Assembly (NCBI GenBank): GCA_035235625.1
Contig: CP141141.1
Coordinates: 41,377,719 to 41,441,718, forward strand
DNA: 64,000 nt
From: Saururus chinensis
Lineage: Eukaryota > Streptophyta > Magnoliopsida > Piperales > Saururaceae
Direction: 5' to 3'
Numbering within the stretch: the first letter of the stretch is position 1; each line of letters starts with the position of its first letter. A program made the translations under genes and the position numbers. Positions 12,698-25,379 of the stretch are shown here, one piece after another. Under the pieces are notes generated by a model that did not search any database, was not told the origin of the DNA, and saw only the letters and a program-made list of their open reading frames with translations.

Positions 12698-13299
12698 TCC
12701 AATTCCAGTTCGGAGAGTTTCTACAAAATGAAGACCCGACATGGAAGGCAATGGGAGCCCTCGGAATTGAGCCACCCAAAGTACGCACCTTCAGAATCCA
12801 TAGAAGGGGCAGGTCACACGTGGCCAGGCCAACCCCAAAAAGACTTGTTTAGCCGGACCTATTTTTGCGACCAAGGTAGGTGACGAATAATGAGAGGCTG
12901 CCACTTCACCTATAAATATAAATATGGGATGCCGTCCGGTTCGGTCCAGGTAGGTTTTGCTGAACCCAAATTTGATACTGTTTAATGATCCCTCCGTTTC
13001 CATTTCTATTTTTGGTCATTTTTATGAAGATGACGAGAAACAGCGTTATAAAAATTTATACGGCTAGATACAAATGATACGAGTTGGGTTTTTTTTTTCT
13101 GCCTCCTACGATGGTCGACTGTGGAGGATGCTACGCCGCCCTAGCTAGAGATAGCTCTGCACGGGAGACATTCTCCGGCGCTCCTCTGGCAATGACGACT
13201 GCCCTATCCACCTCTTTCAGCATCGCGGTGTTCCCGGTCTTGTGGTCTAGGGATCTCTCCACCACGACGCCTTACTTTGTTGTCAACACCGCCAATTAT
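12698..13299 (-). other. 5' flank of SDR1
   Basis: This is the upstream region of SDR1. The GC-rich stretch beside the ATG may be 5' leader. An AT-rich 'tataaatataaatat' lies at 12911, about 215 bp upstream of the ATG. The open frames at 13084-13335 show no known motif. Confidence 0.4.
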
Positions 13300-13676
13300 G
13301 AAAGGAAAAGGAAGAAAAAAGAGAAGGGGAATTAGAGGAATGAGGGAAGAGATTGGGAGAAGAATGGAGGGACGCACTTGCAATTTACAAGTGTGATCCT
13401 GAGATTGAATAGCAAGTCGAGAGAGAGAGAGAAAATGACAGAGAGAAGAAGGAAAGGTTAATTCTTCGTTTATTTTTTATTACAATGATCCAGCCTATTT
13501 AAGGCTGACCTAAGCCATCATGCTACATAAAAAAACCTAACTAACTATATATATTAAAACTAACTAATAACTAATTAAAAACAAAGCAACATGCACACTA
13601 ACATAACTACTTACGTGCACATTATTATAACTGCCTAACTATTGCATAACACAACATATAGCTGCAGAACATAACA
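13300..13676. repeat. Diverged Gypsy (Reina-type) LTR relic, probably solo
   Basis: It follows the same order of landmarks as the LTRs of the Gypsy element at 47.3-52.7 kb: 'gattgggagaagaatgg', 'gcacttgcaatttacaagtg', 'tttattacaatgatcc', 'taactaactatatat', and a final 'agaacataaca' at 13676. The left boundary is unclear and no matching target duplication was found. No internal coding region is attached. Confidence 0.5.
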
Positions 13677-13686
13677 GAAAAATGAT

Positions 13687-13818
13687 ATTTATACTATTTT
13701 TTCTATACCAAAAGCCTACTCCAACTTCTAATTATATAGAGAAGGTAAATCATATACATATTCATTTTTCTATGTCTAATTAGAGGTTGAGTAGGCTTCT
13801 GTAGTATTTCTATAAATG
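13687..13818. repeat. Foldback element (MITE-like)
   Basis: Imperfect inverted arms of about 50 bp: 'aaaagcctactccaacttct' on the left is complementary to 'agaggttgagtaggcttct' on the right. The same core (AAAAGCCTACTTCAACCTC) forms the foldback at 57045-57124, so this is a dispersed family. Confidence 0.6.
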
Positions 13819-14199
13819 GCTTAGCACACACGTAAACTCCATGCATGTTAGATTAAACTTACACTTGTCCAATTGCCAAATGAGTCATATTTATATGTGC
13901 ATAGGCTCACACAGTCGAGCATGAGCCTAAGCATTACACACCATCGAATTTTTATCTAATGACAAACATAATAAAGGCATCATGTGTTAGTGTAATGGCC
14001 TATGATGCTTGGGCTCATACTAACGCATGTGAACTTAGGCTCATACAAACTTTTTCCTTATCGAATTGATATTTTACAAAAAGTACTCTTAAGTACCGTA
14101 TTTTAGAAATGTCACCACTTTAGTATTCCTACAAATACTAGCCCACGTGTAAACCTCCACGCATGGGGCTCCGGTTCTACCTCTTTTGCCACCAATTTT
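13819..14199. other. AT-rich spacer
   Basis: No gene or recognisable element is seen in this stretch between the foldback and the CT-rich tract. Confidence 0.35.
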
Positions 14200-14369
14200 T
14201 CCTATGCTTTCTCTATTACTAATTTTGGCTCCGACTCCGGCTCTACCTCCTCAATCACCAGCTCGGACTCCATCTCCACCTCCTTTGCCTCTAGCCTCCC
14301 CTCCTCCAACTCCTCCACCTTTATTGTCTCCTCCTCTTCTACCACCACAATTTCCTCCTCCTCCTCCTC
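14200..14369. repeat. Pyrimidine-rich low-complexity tract
   Basis: Degenerate (CTCC)n and (CCT)n DNA that happens to be open as a Pro/Ser-rich frame on plus and a Glu-rich frame on minus. The peptide shows no domain, so this is treated as simple sequence and not a gene. Confidence 0.6.
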
Positions 14370-15818
14370 CTCCATCATAGAATTCGACGAAATCAGCCAC
14401 AAATTATCCGCTGAAACCATAAAAATTTTAATATTAATTTTTTCTCTATAAGTTTAAATATAAAAAATAGCCCATAATCATGTTCAGATACTCAAAACTA
14501 ACTTTGGGTTTTATTTTTAGTTGATTTTGAATTTTTTCCAACAAAGAACAAACCTTATACTTTTGTTAATTGCAGCTTACGATAGTTGGCAGCCAACAAT
14601 CGATAGTCAACAACCGAATTTACTATAAGCAAAGGGGCAATAGATAACGTAATGAGTGATGGTATCTCACTCAATATGTGCACTAAACCAAATGGATACA
14701 CAAGAAAACAAAGCACGTTTAAACACTCAACTATCAATTAGAGTGATGCACAAATTATGTTTTATTCTTATCTAATTTTATTTCTTTATCTTTGAGTAGA
14801 AAATGTGATTGTGGGTCATATGGTAGGCCAACACAAGCTAAGAAAGTCCATAAAGAAGCTCGTGCGCATGAAAAGTTGGCATGAAGTCTTGGAGGGAATT
14901 TTTGAACGCTTTCCTCTTAAAATTTTGGTATTAAATGGTTGGAAAATCATGTCGTTGAATAATGGAATCTGATTGGTGGATTGGATTGGAAACCCTAGAA
15001 TCATGGAGGAAGTTTCCCAAATTGAAGGGTCATTTCCTCAAGTCCAAGGCAGACATAAGCCCTCTTTCCTCCACTTTCTATCTCCTACCCAACTCCCATC
15101 TCTCCTGGTCCTTCCTCCTTGCTGGCCTCCATCCATCTTCCCCTTCTTGTATCATTTTATTAGTTATTCTCATTGAAATGACCATAGAGTTTCATCAAGA
15201 TCATTGAGCACAATCTTCCCTCTCTTCTTCTGCCCCAATAAGGTATTGCAAGGGTGTTTCTCCAAGGTCGTGGACTGACCTAGGGTGTGGCTTGGTGGTG
15301 GATGAAGGTATGACTATCTACTTTAATTTGATGAGGGTAGAAATTGGTTTAGGCTTCGAAAGTCTAAAGATGTAAATTTGTGATTTAGGGTTTATATATA
15401 AATAAATTTTCTCAATATCAAATGATTAATCTTCAAGTTGTAAAAGTTACTTCCTTAATCCATGTGAAGTTATGTGAAGTTATGTGAAGATAATATAAAA
15501 AAACACTTGATCCATGACACACCTAAAATAAAATGTCAATTTTATCTTTTTCTAATATGGCCTATCTATCCATGAAGTGAAAAAGTGTCAAGATTAAGTT
15601 TGAATTGCAAGTTATTTTTTAAGCTAATTTATTTATTGGTTGATCGATCTACTTGTTGATGCAGTTCACAATACAATGCCGGTCAAATCGATCTACATCC
15701 TACGACTTCAATCAACTTGAATTGATCGATCGATAGTTTAACCTACTTAAAGGACAGTTTTATAAAACATGTCAATTTCGTTCTCAACATTCAATAAATA
15801 CCTAGATTGACCTACAAC

Positions 15819-15904
<86 letters not shown>

Positions 15905-17115
15905 CCTTCATGAAAACCCAAGACAAAAGAAACATATATTACATTGAAAAACCCTAGATAGATCTAGAGTGGCTTCTAGTCCCTTTATTCTTTGGTAATG
16001 CAAAGCTCTCTTATTCAAGCAATTGATTCTTGATTATCTCTTTTCCTTAAGTCTTACAAGCCTTTTGAATTTATTTTTATTCCTTGTGAGGTTTTTTATG
16101 AGAGTTTGCCCTAAATATTAAAATTCATTATTTTTCTTGACTTTGTTTGTGTTGAACCATTGGGAAGTGGTTCCTTGATTCTCTCTGCTAGGTATCTAAC
16201 GTTGATCATGTGTTGTAGGAAATAGAGATCATGAAGAATGTGAGACATGGATATTCATAGAGGATAAAGTGGAGGTCATCGAAGGTTCTATGTTGGATAA
16301 GTAGTTGTAACATGAGAAAAAGGTGAAGTAAATGTTCTATTTCAGTAGTGAATCTTCAAGGCTGGATAAGGTCCTATAGTTTTTCCCACATGGGTTTTCC
16401 ATGTAAAAAATATTGTATTTATATGTATGAGAATACTTGATGTGTGTACACAAGATCAATGCAAATTAGGTATGGTCAATCTATGTATGAACATATTTAT
16501 AAGTATTGGCTATATTTCGATAATCAAAACTACGTTCATTCAAGCATGTAATTAAGTCTTGTGAAATATAAGTTGATTGGTGATGTATTAAGTCAAATTT
16601 AGAATTAAGTGACTTGAAGAATTGAAGCAAACATGCTTTTGAAGATTTAAGATTGAAGACTTATGAAGAGTGATTAAAGTTTAAAAGAAAAGAAGTAAAA
16701 ATCACACACACAGTGTCATAAACACTTATGTTTTCAATGTTCCTATCATATATATGTGATTATTATAAAAAGAATGAAAGAAAAAGATAAAAATAACAAA
16801 ATTGTTCATAAGCAATCGATTGCCCTTGAATTAGCGATTGATCAGTCAAACGATTGAACGGTTAGTTGATAGATCGACTAATTTTGAGTTTTATTAGAGT
16901 TCAGAATAGTGATCACTATTGAAATGATCGATCGGTTATATAGTTTTGTCATTAGTATAGGGAATGATCGATCGGTCTATCCCATAAAAGACAAAACTAA
17001 GAGAGAATGAAGGGTTTTATTGAGAGAAAATAGAGTGATTGTATTACAAATTTCTTCATACACCTTTGAGGATTTTATAGTTAAATTAAAAGAAAGGTTA
17101 GAGTATTTTATTCAT
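14370..17115 (+). mobile_element. Decayed LTR-retrotransposon relic, copy B
   Basis: Direct, collinear relative of copy A (4820-8460), shortened to about 2.7 kb. Shared blocks are 14376-15400 with 4826-5880, 16203-16390 with 7690-7860, and 16985-17115 with 8300-8440. The middle differs and holds a long (TA)n tract. No coding capacity survives. The two copies flank SDR1 in the same orientation. Confidence 0.55.
15822..15899. repeat. (TA)39 microsatellite
   Basis: Uninterrupted TA dinucleotides over 78 bp, directly visible. Likely highly length-polymorphic. Confidence 0.97.
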
Positions 17116-17914
17116 AAATTATTTATGAATTAAATTGAGATTCATCACACACATGCTAAATGTTGGAGCAAATTAAAATGGACATTGATTGAAGCTTAAA
17201 AAATAAGAGGTTGTGCTGAGAAAAAAATAAGAGACAAAGAGCATAAGTTCTTAAGCATCAACAAGGACTTTAGTGGCGAAGATAACTAGAGATAGACTTC
17301 TAGAATTTTAGGTTGGTAACGATATTGAGTCTTTATAAAATACCCCATTTCCTAGTGCATTGATTTCAGTCTCTTGATAGGCTACATGATTTTTTCCAGC
17401 AATAGGGTTTTCACATTAAAAATCTCTTGTGTGATTAAATGGTTTAATTTTTTGCATAATAAAAAAAGTATTCACGCGAAAAGGAGGTGACATCTTATAG
17501 CTCTCTACCTATTTGGTCTTGGGCTAGACGTACTATGGTAAGATAGTTTGAAGGGTATTAAACTCACTGTCTACTTGCATGTTAAATCAAATGGAAATGA
17601 TATTGTAGGTAATTAGATTAATTTAAAAAATTGTTAATCTAATATTGAGACAGTGGATGTAACACGCTTGATGCAATATATAGTACGCCAAAAACTTTCG
17701 TGTGGTAGTTGAGGCAGATTACAATTGATTTTTTCTCAATTTAATTTGGTTTTGTTCAATAGTTGATTTTCTTTAAACTCTTTCTTCAAGTGATACTAAT
17801 GGTTGAGCATTGTTTTTCTATGTGGTTATTTTAAAAGTGCTTATCATGTATTCAAATTAATACAAGAGACTACAAAAAGGTCTATTATGTTGGCTAATAG
17901 AAACAAACACTTGA
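17116..17914. other. Gene-free AT-rich DNA
   Basis: No supportable gene. The sequence looks like further decayed retroelement DNA leading into the gag-like relic that follows. Confidence 0.35.
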
Positions 17915-18320
17915 GTGTTGAGAATGTGACTCTAAACTATAAGATATCGTTGTTAAAGAAGAAATAGTGACATGTCCTGAGTTGCTCAAACTTGCTAAAT
18001 TCCATGCTATGCTTGTAAAACAAATTGAGAAATTAGAACTTGATTTGAGCTTGCACAACGAAAAACTAGATGTTTTTACAAAATAAAGTGAAAAACTAGA
18101 CAAGATGTCGAATATAGGACAATCCTTTTGTAACAAATGTGGTATAGAATATAATTCAAATGAAGTGAATGCAGCTTCTTCCAAATTGACTTTTGTTAAA
18201 ACTAAGAGTAGTTATGCCAAATCTCCTCATGTGCAAAATAAGAATGTTATGCACTTCTAAAAAATGCGCACACATCAATCTTCTAACTATGCTTACTCCT
18301 CCAAAGTACCTACACCATAA
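17915..18320 (+). pseudogene. Possible Copia gag relic
   Basis: Plus-strand translation in pieces gives a Leu/Lys/Glu-rich coiled-coil-like stretch (LVKQIEKLELDLSLHNEKLD). An in-frame stop and FCNKCGIEYNS follow. This arrangement of charged helix before a CxxC piece resembles the gag of some plant Copia elements. Stops and the absence of a full CCHC knuckle show decay. No pol is recognisable beside it. Confidence 0.3.
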
Positions 18321-21300
18321 AGATTTGAGTATATGGTGAACCCACTGGGATGGCTAAACAAGAAACTACATATGTTATCATTATTATATAATACATAATG
18401 TTAATTTATTATTCATTACCTCATATGTAATGTGGGATGTCCTACTAAAGTTATGTCAATATCAAGGAGGTTCCTCCAACTCCTTAAAATATATACAACT
18501 CAACGAAGTAGCTTAAGACTCTTTGTGAATACTATTATCCACTTTATTCTTACTATGAAGCTAAGGCTCATAAGAGGCTCATTGACCAAAATGATTGAGA
18601 TTCTTAGTCTAGCTACCATGATTAATAAAACCCTATTTTTGCCCTATGTTATTATCCTTTAAATCGCTAAACTAGCTCTTGAGCTCGAGCAGGAACAAAC
18701 AAACAAACTTTTATGCCCGTAGGAGATGAAAAACTCATAAACTCATGATCCATGTCAATACTATGAACTTCTTCTATATGACTAAAAGAACCCACTCTTG
18801 GAGCCCAAATCAATACTTGGTACTCATAACCTTAAGTGACTTTCATCATTAGGTCAAGGTTGCATCGTCTTTGGTATGCCCAAACCTATAGTTTTTTTAT
18901 TCTCTTTTTACATGTTTTTTTATCATACTTCCAATGTTTACTTACATTTATTATGCAAGTATAGTTTATTAAAATACTTTTCATTGAACAACAAATGGCC
19001 ACAATAAATGAATGTTTCAAAAGCTCAAACCAAACTGTTGTCGATTACACCGTTGATGCATCAGTGTTGGTGTCGATGGCCATCGACACCTTAATCGACA
19101 TGTCAGTCCCCTCCAACAATGAGAAGAATACTCTTACAAGCCTTGTTCACTGACATCATCATCAATACGTTAGACTCCTACCAATGCCCTAACATTGATG
19201 CATCTCTATGTGTCAATGCCTAAAGTTATTTATCTTCTCCTAACCATTAATATCCTATAGACGTGTCGGTAGTGGTGTCGATGACTAGAGCAAAAGAAGG
19301 AATAAATTCACACTAGTGCGCGTTAAATCAAGCTCTCATAAATTATTTGTAAAACTCGTACAAAACATACTTGAGTCATACTACTCATTATGAAGTACAA
19401 ATTTGTACAAAACTCCTCTGATCTCATTCTTTGTCAAAATTAGATATAAAAAAACTTAGAATGACTGAAGTCAGATGGTGCGTAGTCTATGGGCTAGTGA
19501 GCAATGAGGACTCCTAGGCATGGTTATTGTGTCATAGAGAACTTTATGGATTACACTTAGGGAGACTCATAAGTGTAATCATGGTATCGGATTGCATTGT
19601 GTTGAAGCATATGATTATGATTGTTTATATATCTTGCAATTAATCATGTTGATGTTTTTCTTGATGTACTCTTGATGATAATATCATGATTATTATGTAT
19701 GATGTTTTATTAATGTATTGTCATTACATACTACCTGTTTAGCCATCCCACTGTGTATATAAGTAAACTCAGCATCTTCATGATGCATGCTCGTAAGAGG
19801 AGTAGCTGGGTTGGGATCGTTGTACTCGGAAAGGACGACATGCTCTCTTACAGTTGATGTAGGATTTCTCATCTTTATCACCAAATCTAAGTAATGTATG
19901 TATTTGAACCTAGGCACGTGAGTGCCAATTATTATGGTTATGTATATTATTGATCTATGACATGTACTTGGGCGAGTGAACCTGTGTGTTTGTAGGATGA
20001 TTTGGCCTTGTCTATTATATTATATTGGTTTGATTATGAGTAAGTTCAAAAATGAATGGATCACCCCCAAGATAATTTTGTCTCATGATTAACAAAAAGT
20101 TTTGAAAAATTCATTTTTGCTATTTGAATTATGAGAAAAATGGGTTGTAAACTCTTAGGGAGTGACATATGGTCATCAATATGGATTATATCTTTCTTTA
20201 TTTAGTGCATTTGATGCATGGGCATTGTACATGCCAAGGGGATTGGCAATAGGATATTATGCTCTAAGAGGCCAGTTACCCTATCCCTTCTAGTCAGAGG
20301 ACTCCAACATTCTTCATTAGCAAGTCATGCTACAATATAAAGCAAATTGTTGTACTATAGAACTTTCAAATTATGTCTATTTGACCCATGTTTTATACTA
20401 TTTGACTTCTATTTGATTCATTTAATCCCTAAAAGGCCAAAGATATTAGAATCATAATCTCTATTTTTTAGTGTATGATGATTTGAACTTTTAGTATTAT
20501 ATCTTGCACTTCTGAATTCGGATTTACACTTTCTTAGATAGTTAGAAAGCTCTCTAAGAGCTATATCAAATGAGATTACACATAACTAAGTTTTCTAGAA
20601 CTTTATTGTAGGCCCCATGTATATAACACACTTCTTAATAATAATTTTTTATATTTTTACATATATTATACATATTCATGTGTAGAATATGATGTTTCCA
20701 ATACATTGACCAACTACTAACTATATTGCCATGCATATCATAATTCTTCAATGTTTTGATACAATCAATTTGAGGTTTAACAATTTGACATTTTTCTTGC
20801 GCATTAGCAGCTGATTCTGTAGAGTTCATTCTCTCCCCTTACTTCCTCTTCCAATACTGACTTGCCCTTGCCCTTGCCCTCCTCCTTCTTGACTATGGTC
20901 AGTTTTTTAAGGAATGGAAGTCTAAAGAGTGTCAAGGGTATTTATACGAGAATGGGAACCAAATTCTTATACATATTGTCAATCTTGGATGGTTTCTACT
21001 TTTATTGACAAAAGTGCTTCAACCGTCGTAGCACCAATGGATTTATTGATGAAACCCAAAAATTCCACTAACAATTCATCAATGCGTACTTGCATTGCAT
21101 GTCATCAGTACGTTAAGATTTTTGTCGATGAGTCCACCGATAAGTCAGTGACGGGGTCAACGCTCCCTGTTAGTAGAAAATAAATTCCACTGTGAACCCA
21201 AAATATTAATCTGAATAATTACCTTACTATTGTGGATGTCATAGGCACGATTGGTCAAAGTCCAACATATATGCACCGGACAGTCACCCAACCCTTCCGC

Positions 21301-21389
21301 CCCTTAATAATAATTATGCATTTTCACATACAAACACACATAATAAGCAAATAATTAACATCTTAACATGTAATAGATCTAAATTCTAA
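18321..21389. other. Gene-free, decayed repeat DNA
   Basis: No exon or RNA gene is supportable. The short frames at 19693-19917 (minus) and 20929-21183 (plus) lack known motifs. The style of the sequence near 20.9-21.4 kb suggests internal or LTR sequence of the old Gypsy relic that follows. Confidence 0.35.
19069..19090. repeat. Perfect 22-bp palindrome
   Basis: GGTGTCGATGG is followed directly by its exact reverse complement. The surrounding 200 bp are rich in 'tcgac' and 'gtcgat' words. Confidence 0.85.
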
Positions 21390-22529
21390 GCATCCTACCT
21401 CTTGGATCTATGGTTTTTGCACTCGCTCCTCCCCACCTTTGTCGCCACTAAACTCACTGAAAACCCTTTGTCACGTCCTTCTCCCTCCTCCCAAAAGGGA
21501 CCCAAAGGCACCCTTTGTAGGTACTTACACGAATTGTGAAAAGAATTAGGATTACAGTTTCTAACCCGTTAAGGAACTTAGCCAAAACACCATTCAATAG
21601 GCAGTCCAACTGGGCCCATTTAACCCAATTTTTGTTACTAAAATTAATTGGGCTAACATAACTAAGTAAATAAATAATTTGTACATCTAATTCAGGTAAA
21701 TATGTCATTTACTTTATATTCAATTTTAAACGGTCATGACTCACTACAACAAAATTGGGTATTAGCGACGCTTATATAAGCGTCACAATAATATGCGTCG
21801 CTACAAAGTGATAATAATGACATATAAAAAAACGTCGCAAAAAAACTACTATTAGCGACGCATAATCTTAAGCGTCGCTACTGGTAGTCTATTAGCGACG
21901 CATAAGTAAAAACGTCGCTACTACCTCTCCTTTTAGCGACGCTTACAAATATGCGTCGCTAATACTTAGGTTATTAGCGACGCTTATATAAGCGTCCCTA
22001 AAAGGTATATCTATTAAATTTTTTTAAAAAAAATTTAAAACCATTAACGACGTATTTTTTCAAACGTCGCTAATAGTTTAAACTATAGCGACGTTTATAA
22101 ACAAACGTCGTTAATAATTACCAATTTTAAATAAAAAATAATAATTAAGAGATAATAGTGACGCATGTTTATGCGTTGCTATTTACTGAATAGTATTAGC
22201 GACATATTGAACTATGCGTCGCTATTACCCTTGTTAGTAGCGATGCATAGTTACATGCGTCGCTAATACCTATTTTTATTAAAAATTTATTTTAATTTTT
22301 TTTTAAAAATTAATTTTTTTTATTTTTTAAAATAAAAAATAATTAAAATAAAGTAGTAATAGCGACATATATATCTATATGTCGCTATTAGTATATATCT
22401 ATATGTGTATACGTCACTACTAATTGTACTAATAGCGACGTATACATGTATACGTCGCTATTAGTATATTTATTTAAATATTTTTTGTAATTTTAAAAAT
22501 TAAATTTAAAGAATAAAAAATATTGAAAA

Positions 22530-22671
22530 TTTGAAATTAGAGGAGAGATAGTGTGTAGGTAGATAGGAGAGACGGGTGGGAAGAGAGAGAGAGGAGAGGG
22601 GAGGGAAGAGAGACAAGAGGAGAGGGGAGGGAGGGAAGAGAGAGAGGGAGACAGAGAGGAGAGGGGAGGGA

Positions 22672-22706
<35 letters not shown>

Positions 22707-22796
22707 GAGAGAGGGGAGGGGAGGGAAGAGAGAGAGAGGAGAGAGAGGGTGGGGAGAGAAGAGAGAGAGTGAGAGACACAGAGAGAGAGGGGGAGA

Positions 22797-22842
<46 letters not shown>

Positions 22843-24444
22843 GGAGAGGGGAGGGAAGAAAGAGAGAGAAGAGAGAGAGAGAGAGGAGAGGGAAGAGAGA
22901 GAGGAAGAGGGAGGAGAGAGGAGAGGGAAGAGAGAGAGAGAGGGAGGGGAGGGAGGAGAGGTAAATTTTATTTTGATTTTTTTAAAAAATTTATTATTTT
23001 TTTCATTTTTAAAATAAAAAATTAAAATTAAAATACAATACTAATAGAGATGTATAGTGATATACGTCGCTATTAGTACATGTATCAGCGACGTATAAAA
23101 GTATACGTCGCTAATACGCGTACTAATAGCGATGTATATCACTATACATCGCTATTAGTATTTTTATTTAATTTTTTTTATTTTTAAAATTAATTTTAAA
23201 GTATAAAAAATCTAAAAAAATTGAAATTAGAGGAGAGAGAGGGGAGGGAAGAGAGAGGAGAGGGGAGAGAGAGAGAGAGGGAGAGGAGAGGGAAGAGAGA
23301 GAGGAGAGGGGAGGGGAGAGAGGGAGAGGGAGGAGAGAGGGTGGAGAGAGAGAGAGGATAGGGAAGAGAGAGAGAGAGAGAGACATAGAGGAGAGGGAAG
23401 AGAGAGAGTGAGAGGAGAGGGGAGGGAAGAGAGAGAGTGAGAGGAGAGGGGAGGAGAGAGAGAGGGTGGAAAGAGAGAGGATAGGGAAGAGAGAGAGAGT
23501 GTGTGTGTGTGTGAGAGGAGAGGGGAGGGAAGAGAGAGGGGATAGGGGAGGGAAGAGAGGAATTTTATTTTTTAAAATAAAAAATAATTAAAATAAAATA
23601 CTAATAGGGACATATAAAATATATGTCGCCATTAGGGGGATGTATTAGCGACGTATAGAACTATGCGTCGCTATTAGATGCCCCTAATAGGACTATACGT
23701 CGCTATTAGTTTTTTTATTTTTTAAATGAATTTTAAGGAATAAAAAATATTAAAAAAGAGAGGGAGGGAGGAGAGAGAGGAGAGGGTGGGAAGAGATAGA
23801 TAGAGGGGAGGGAAGAGAGAGGGAGGGGGAGCGAGGAGAGGCGAGAGAGAGAGAGGGAGAGGAGAGAGAGAGGGTGGAGAGAGAGAGAGAGGAGAGAGAG
23901 GGTGGGGACAGACGGAGAGGAGAGAGAGAGAGGGTGGAGGATAGGGAAGATATAGAGTGAGAGGAGAGGGGAGGGAAGAGAGAGGGGATAGGAGAGAGAA
24001 GAGAGGAATTTTATTTATTTTTTTATTTTTCAAATTAATTTTAAAGAATAAAAAATATTAAATAAAAGAGGGAGGGAGGAGAGAGAGGGTGGAGAGAGGG
24101 AGAGGACAAAGAGAGGAGAGAGAGAGGGTGGAGAGAGAGAGGAGGGAGGAGAGAGAGAGGGAAGAGAGAGAGAGAGAGAGGAGAGGAGAGAGGAGAGAGG
24201 GAGAGAGTGTAGAGAGAGAAGAAGGTGGAGAGAGGGAGGGAGAAAAAAATTAATTAAAAATTAAAAAAAAGGTAGTTGTGACGCATGTTCGTATGCGTCA
24301 CTACTACCCTTACTAGTAGCGACACATATGAATATGCGTCGCAACTACCTATTTTTAAAAAATTTTAAATTTAAATGAAAGAGAGAGGGGAAGGGGAGAG
24401 AGGTGGAGGGAAGAGAGAGGGGTGAGAGAGAGAGAGGTAGGGAG

Positions 24445-24476
<32 letters not shown>

Positions 24477-25230
24477 AGAGGAGAGGATAGGGAAGATAGA
24501 GAGTGAGAGTGAGAGGGGGGGGGAGGGAAGAGAGAGGGGATAGGGGAGGGAAGAGAGGAATTTTATTTTGATTTTTAAAATTTTTATTTTTTAAAATAAA
24601 AAATAATTAAAATAAAATACTTATAGCGATGTATATTTATATACGTCGCTATTAGTGGCATGTATTAGTGACGTATAGTGATATACGTCGCTAATAAGTG
24701 TACTAATAGGGACGTATATGGTTATACGTCACTATTAGTATTTTTATTTAATTATTTTTTTATTTTTCAAATTAAATTTAAAGAATAAAAAATATTAAAA
24801 AAAGAGGGAGCGAGGAGAGAGAGAGGAGGGAGGAGAGAAAGAGGAGAGGGAGGGAGGAGAGAGAGATGATGGAAAGAGAGAGAGAGGGGAGAGGGGAGAG
24901 AGAGGAGAGGAGAGGGGAGAGAGAGCAGAGGAGAGAGAGAGAGAGAGGGTGAAGAGAGAGAGAGAGAAGAGGAGAGGTAGAGGAGAGGTAGGAGAGAGGA
25001 GAGGGGGGAGAGAGGAGAGAGAGAGGAGAGAGGGGAGAGAGAGGACAATGAAGAGAGAGAGAATGAGAGAGGAGAGAGGTAGGAGAGAGAGAAGGGAGAG
25101 GTAGAGGAGAGGGGGAGAGAGGAGAGAGGGAGAGAGAGAGAGAGGAGGGAGAGAGGGAGGAGAGAGAGAGAGAGAGAGAGAGAGGAGAAAGAGAGGGGAG
25201 AGAGAGGAGGGTGGAGAGAGAAAGGGGGAA
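22530..25230. repeat. Array of GA-rich blocks alternating with AT-rich palindrome modules (inside CACTA)
   Basis: Purine tracts of (GA)n/(GGGA)n lie at about 22530-22960, 23230-23560, 23755-24006, 24065-24245, 24378-24560 and 24803-25230. Most are separated by AT-rich spacers that carry two or three GCGACGTAT palindromes and repeated phrases such as 'gaattttattt' and 'taaaataaaaaataattaaa'. The modules of ~300-700 bp look like tandem duplicates. Long open frames across the purine tracts encode only Arg/Glu/Gly and are compositional artefacts. Confidence 0.85.
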
Positions 25231-25379
25231 AATATAAAAAAATTTATTTATAGCGACGCTTATTCAAAAACGCCGCTAAAGATACACTTATTAGCGACGC
25301 TTATATAAGCGTCGCTAGAGAGAGGGGTAATAGCGACATTCGTAAAGAACGTCGCTAAAACTTTTTTTTTTAAAAAAAA

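Noticed and set aside
12182..12883. 233-aa plus-strand frame
   Set aside because: It is antisense to SDR1 exon 1, whose minus-strand SDR motifs, splice sites and paralogues are clear.
12911..12926. TATA-box candidate upstream of SDR1
   Set aside because: 'tataaatataaatatg' reads as a canonical TATA on the plus strand, while SDR1 is on minus. The minus reading (TATATTTATA) is weaker and not shared with SDR2 or SDR3 upstream regions.
22576..23025. 149-aa open frame rich in Arg/Glu/Gly
   Set aside because: It is the translation of a (GA)n microsatellite inside the CACTA element. It has no domain, and similar frames occur in every GA block.
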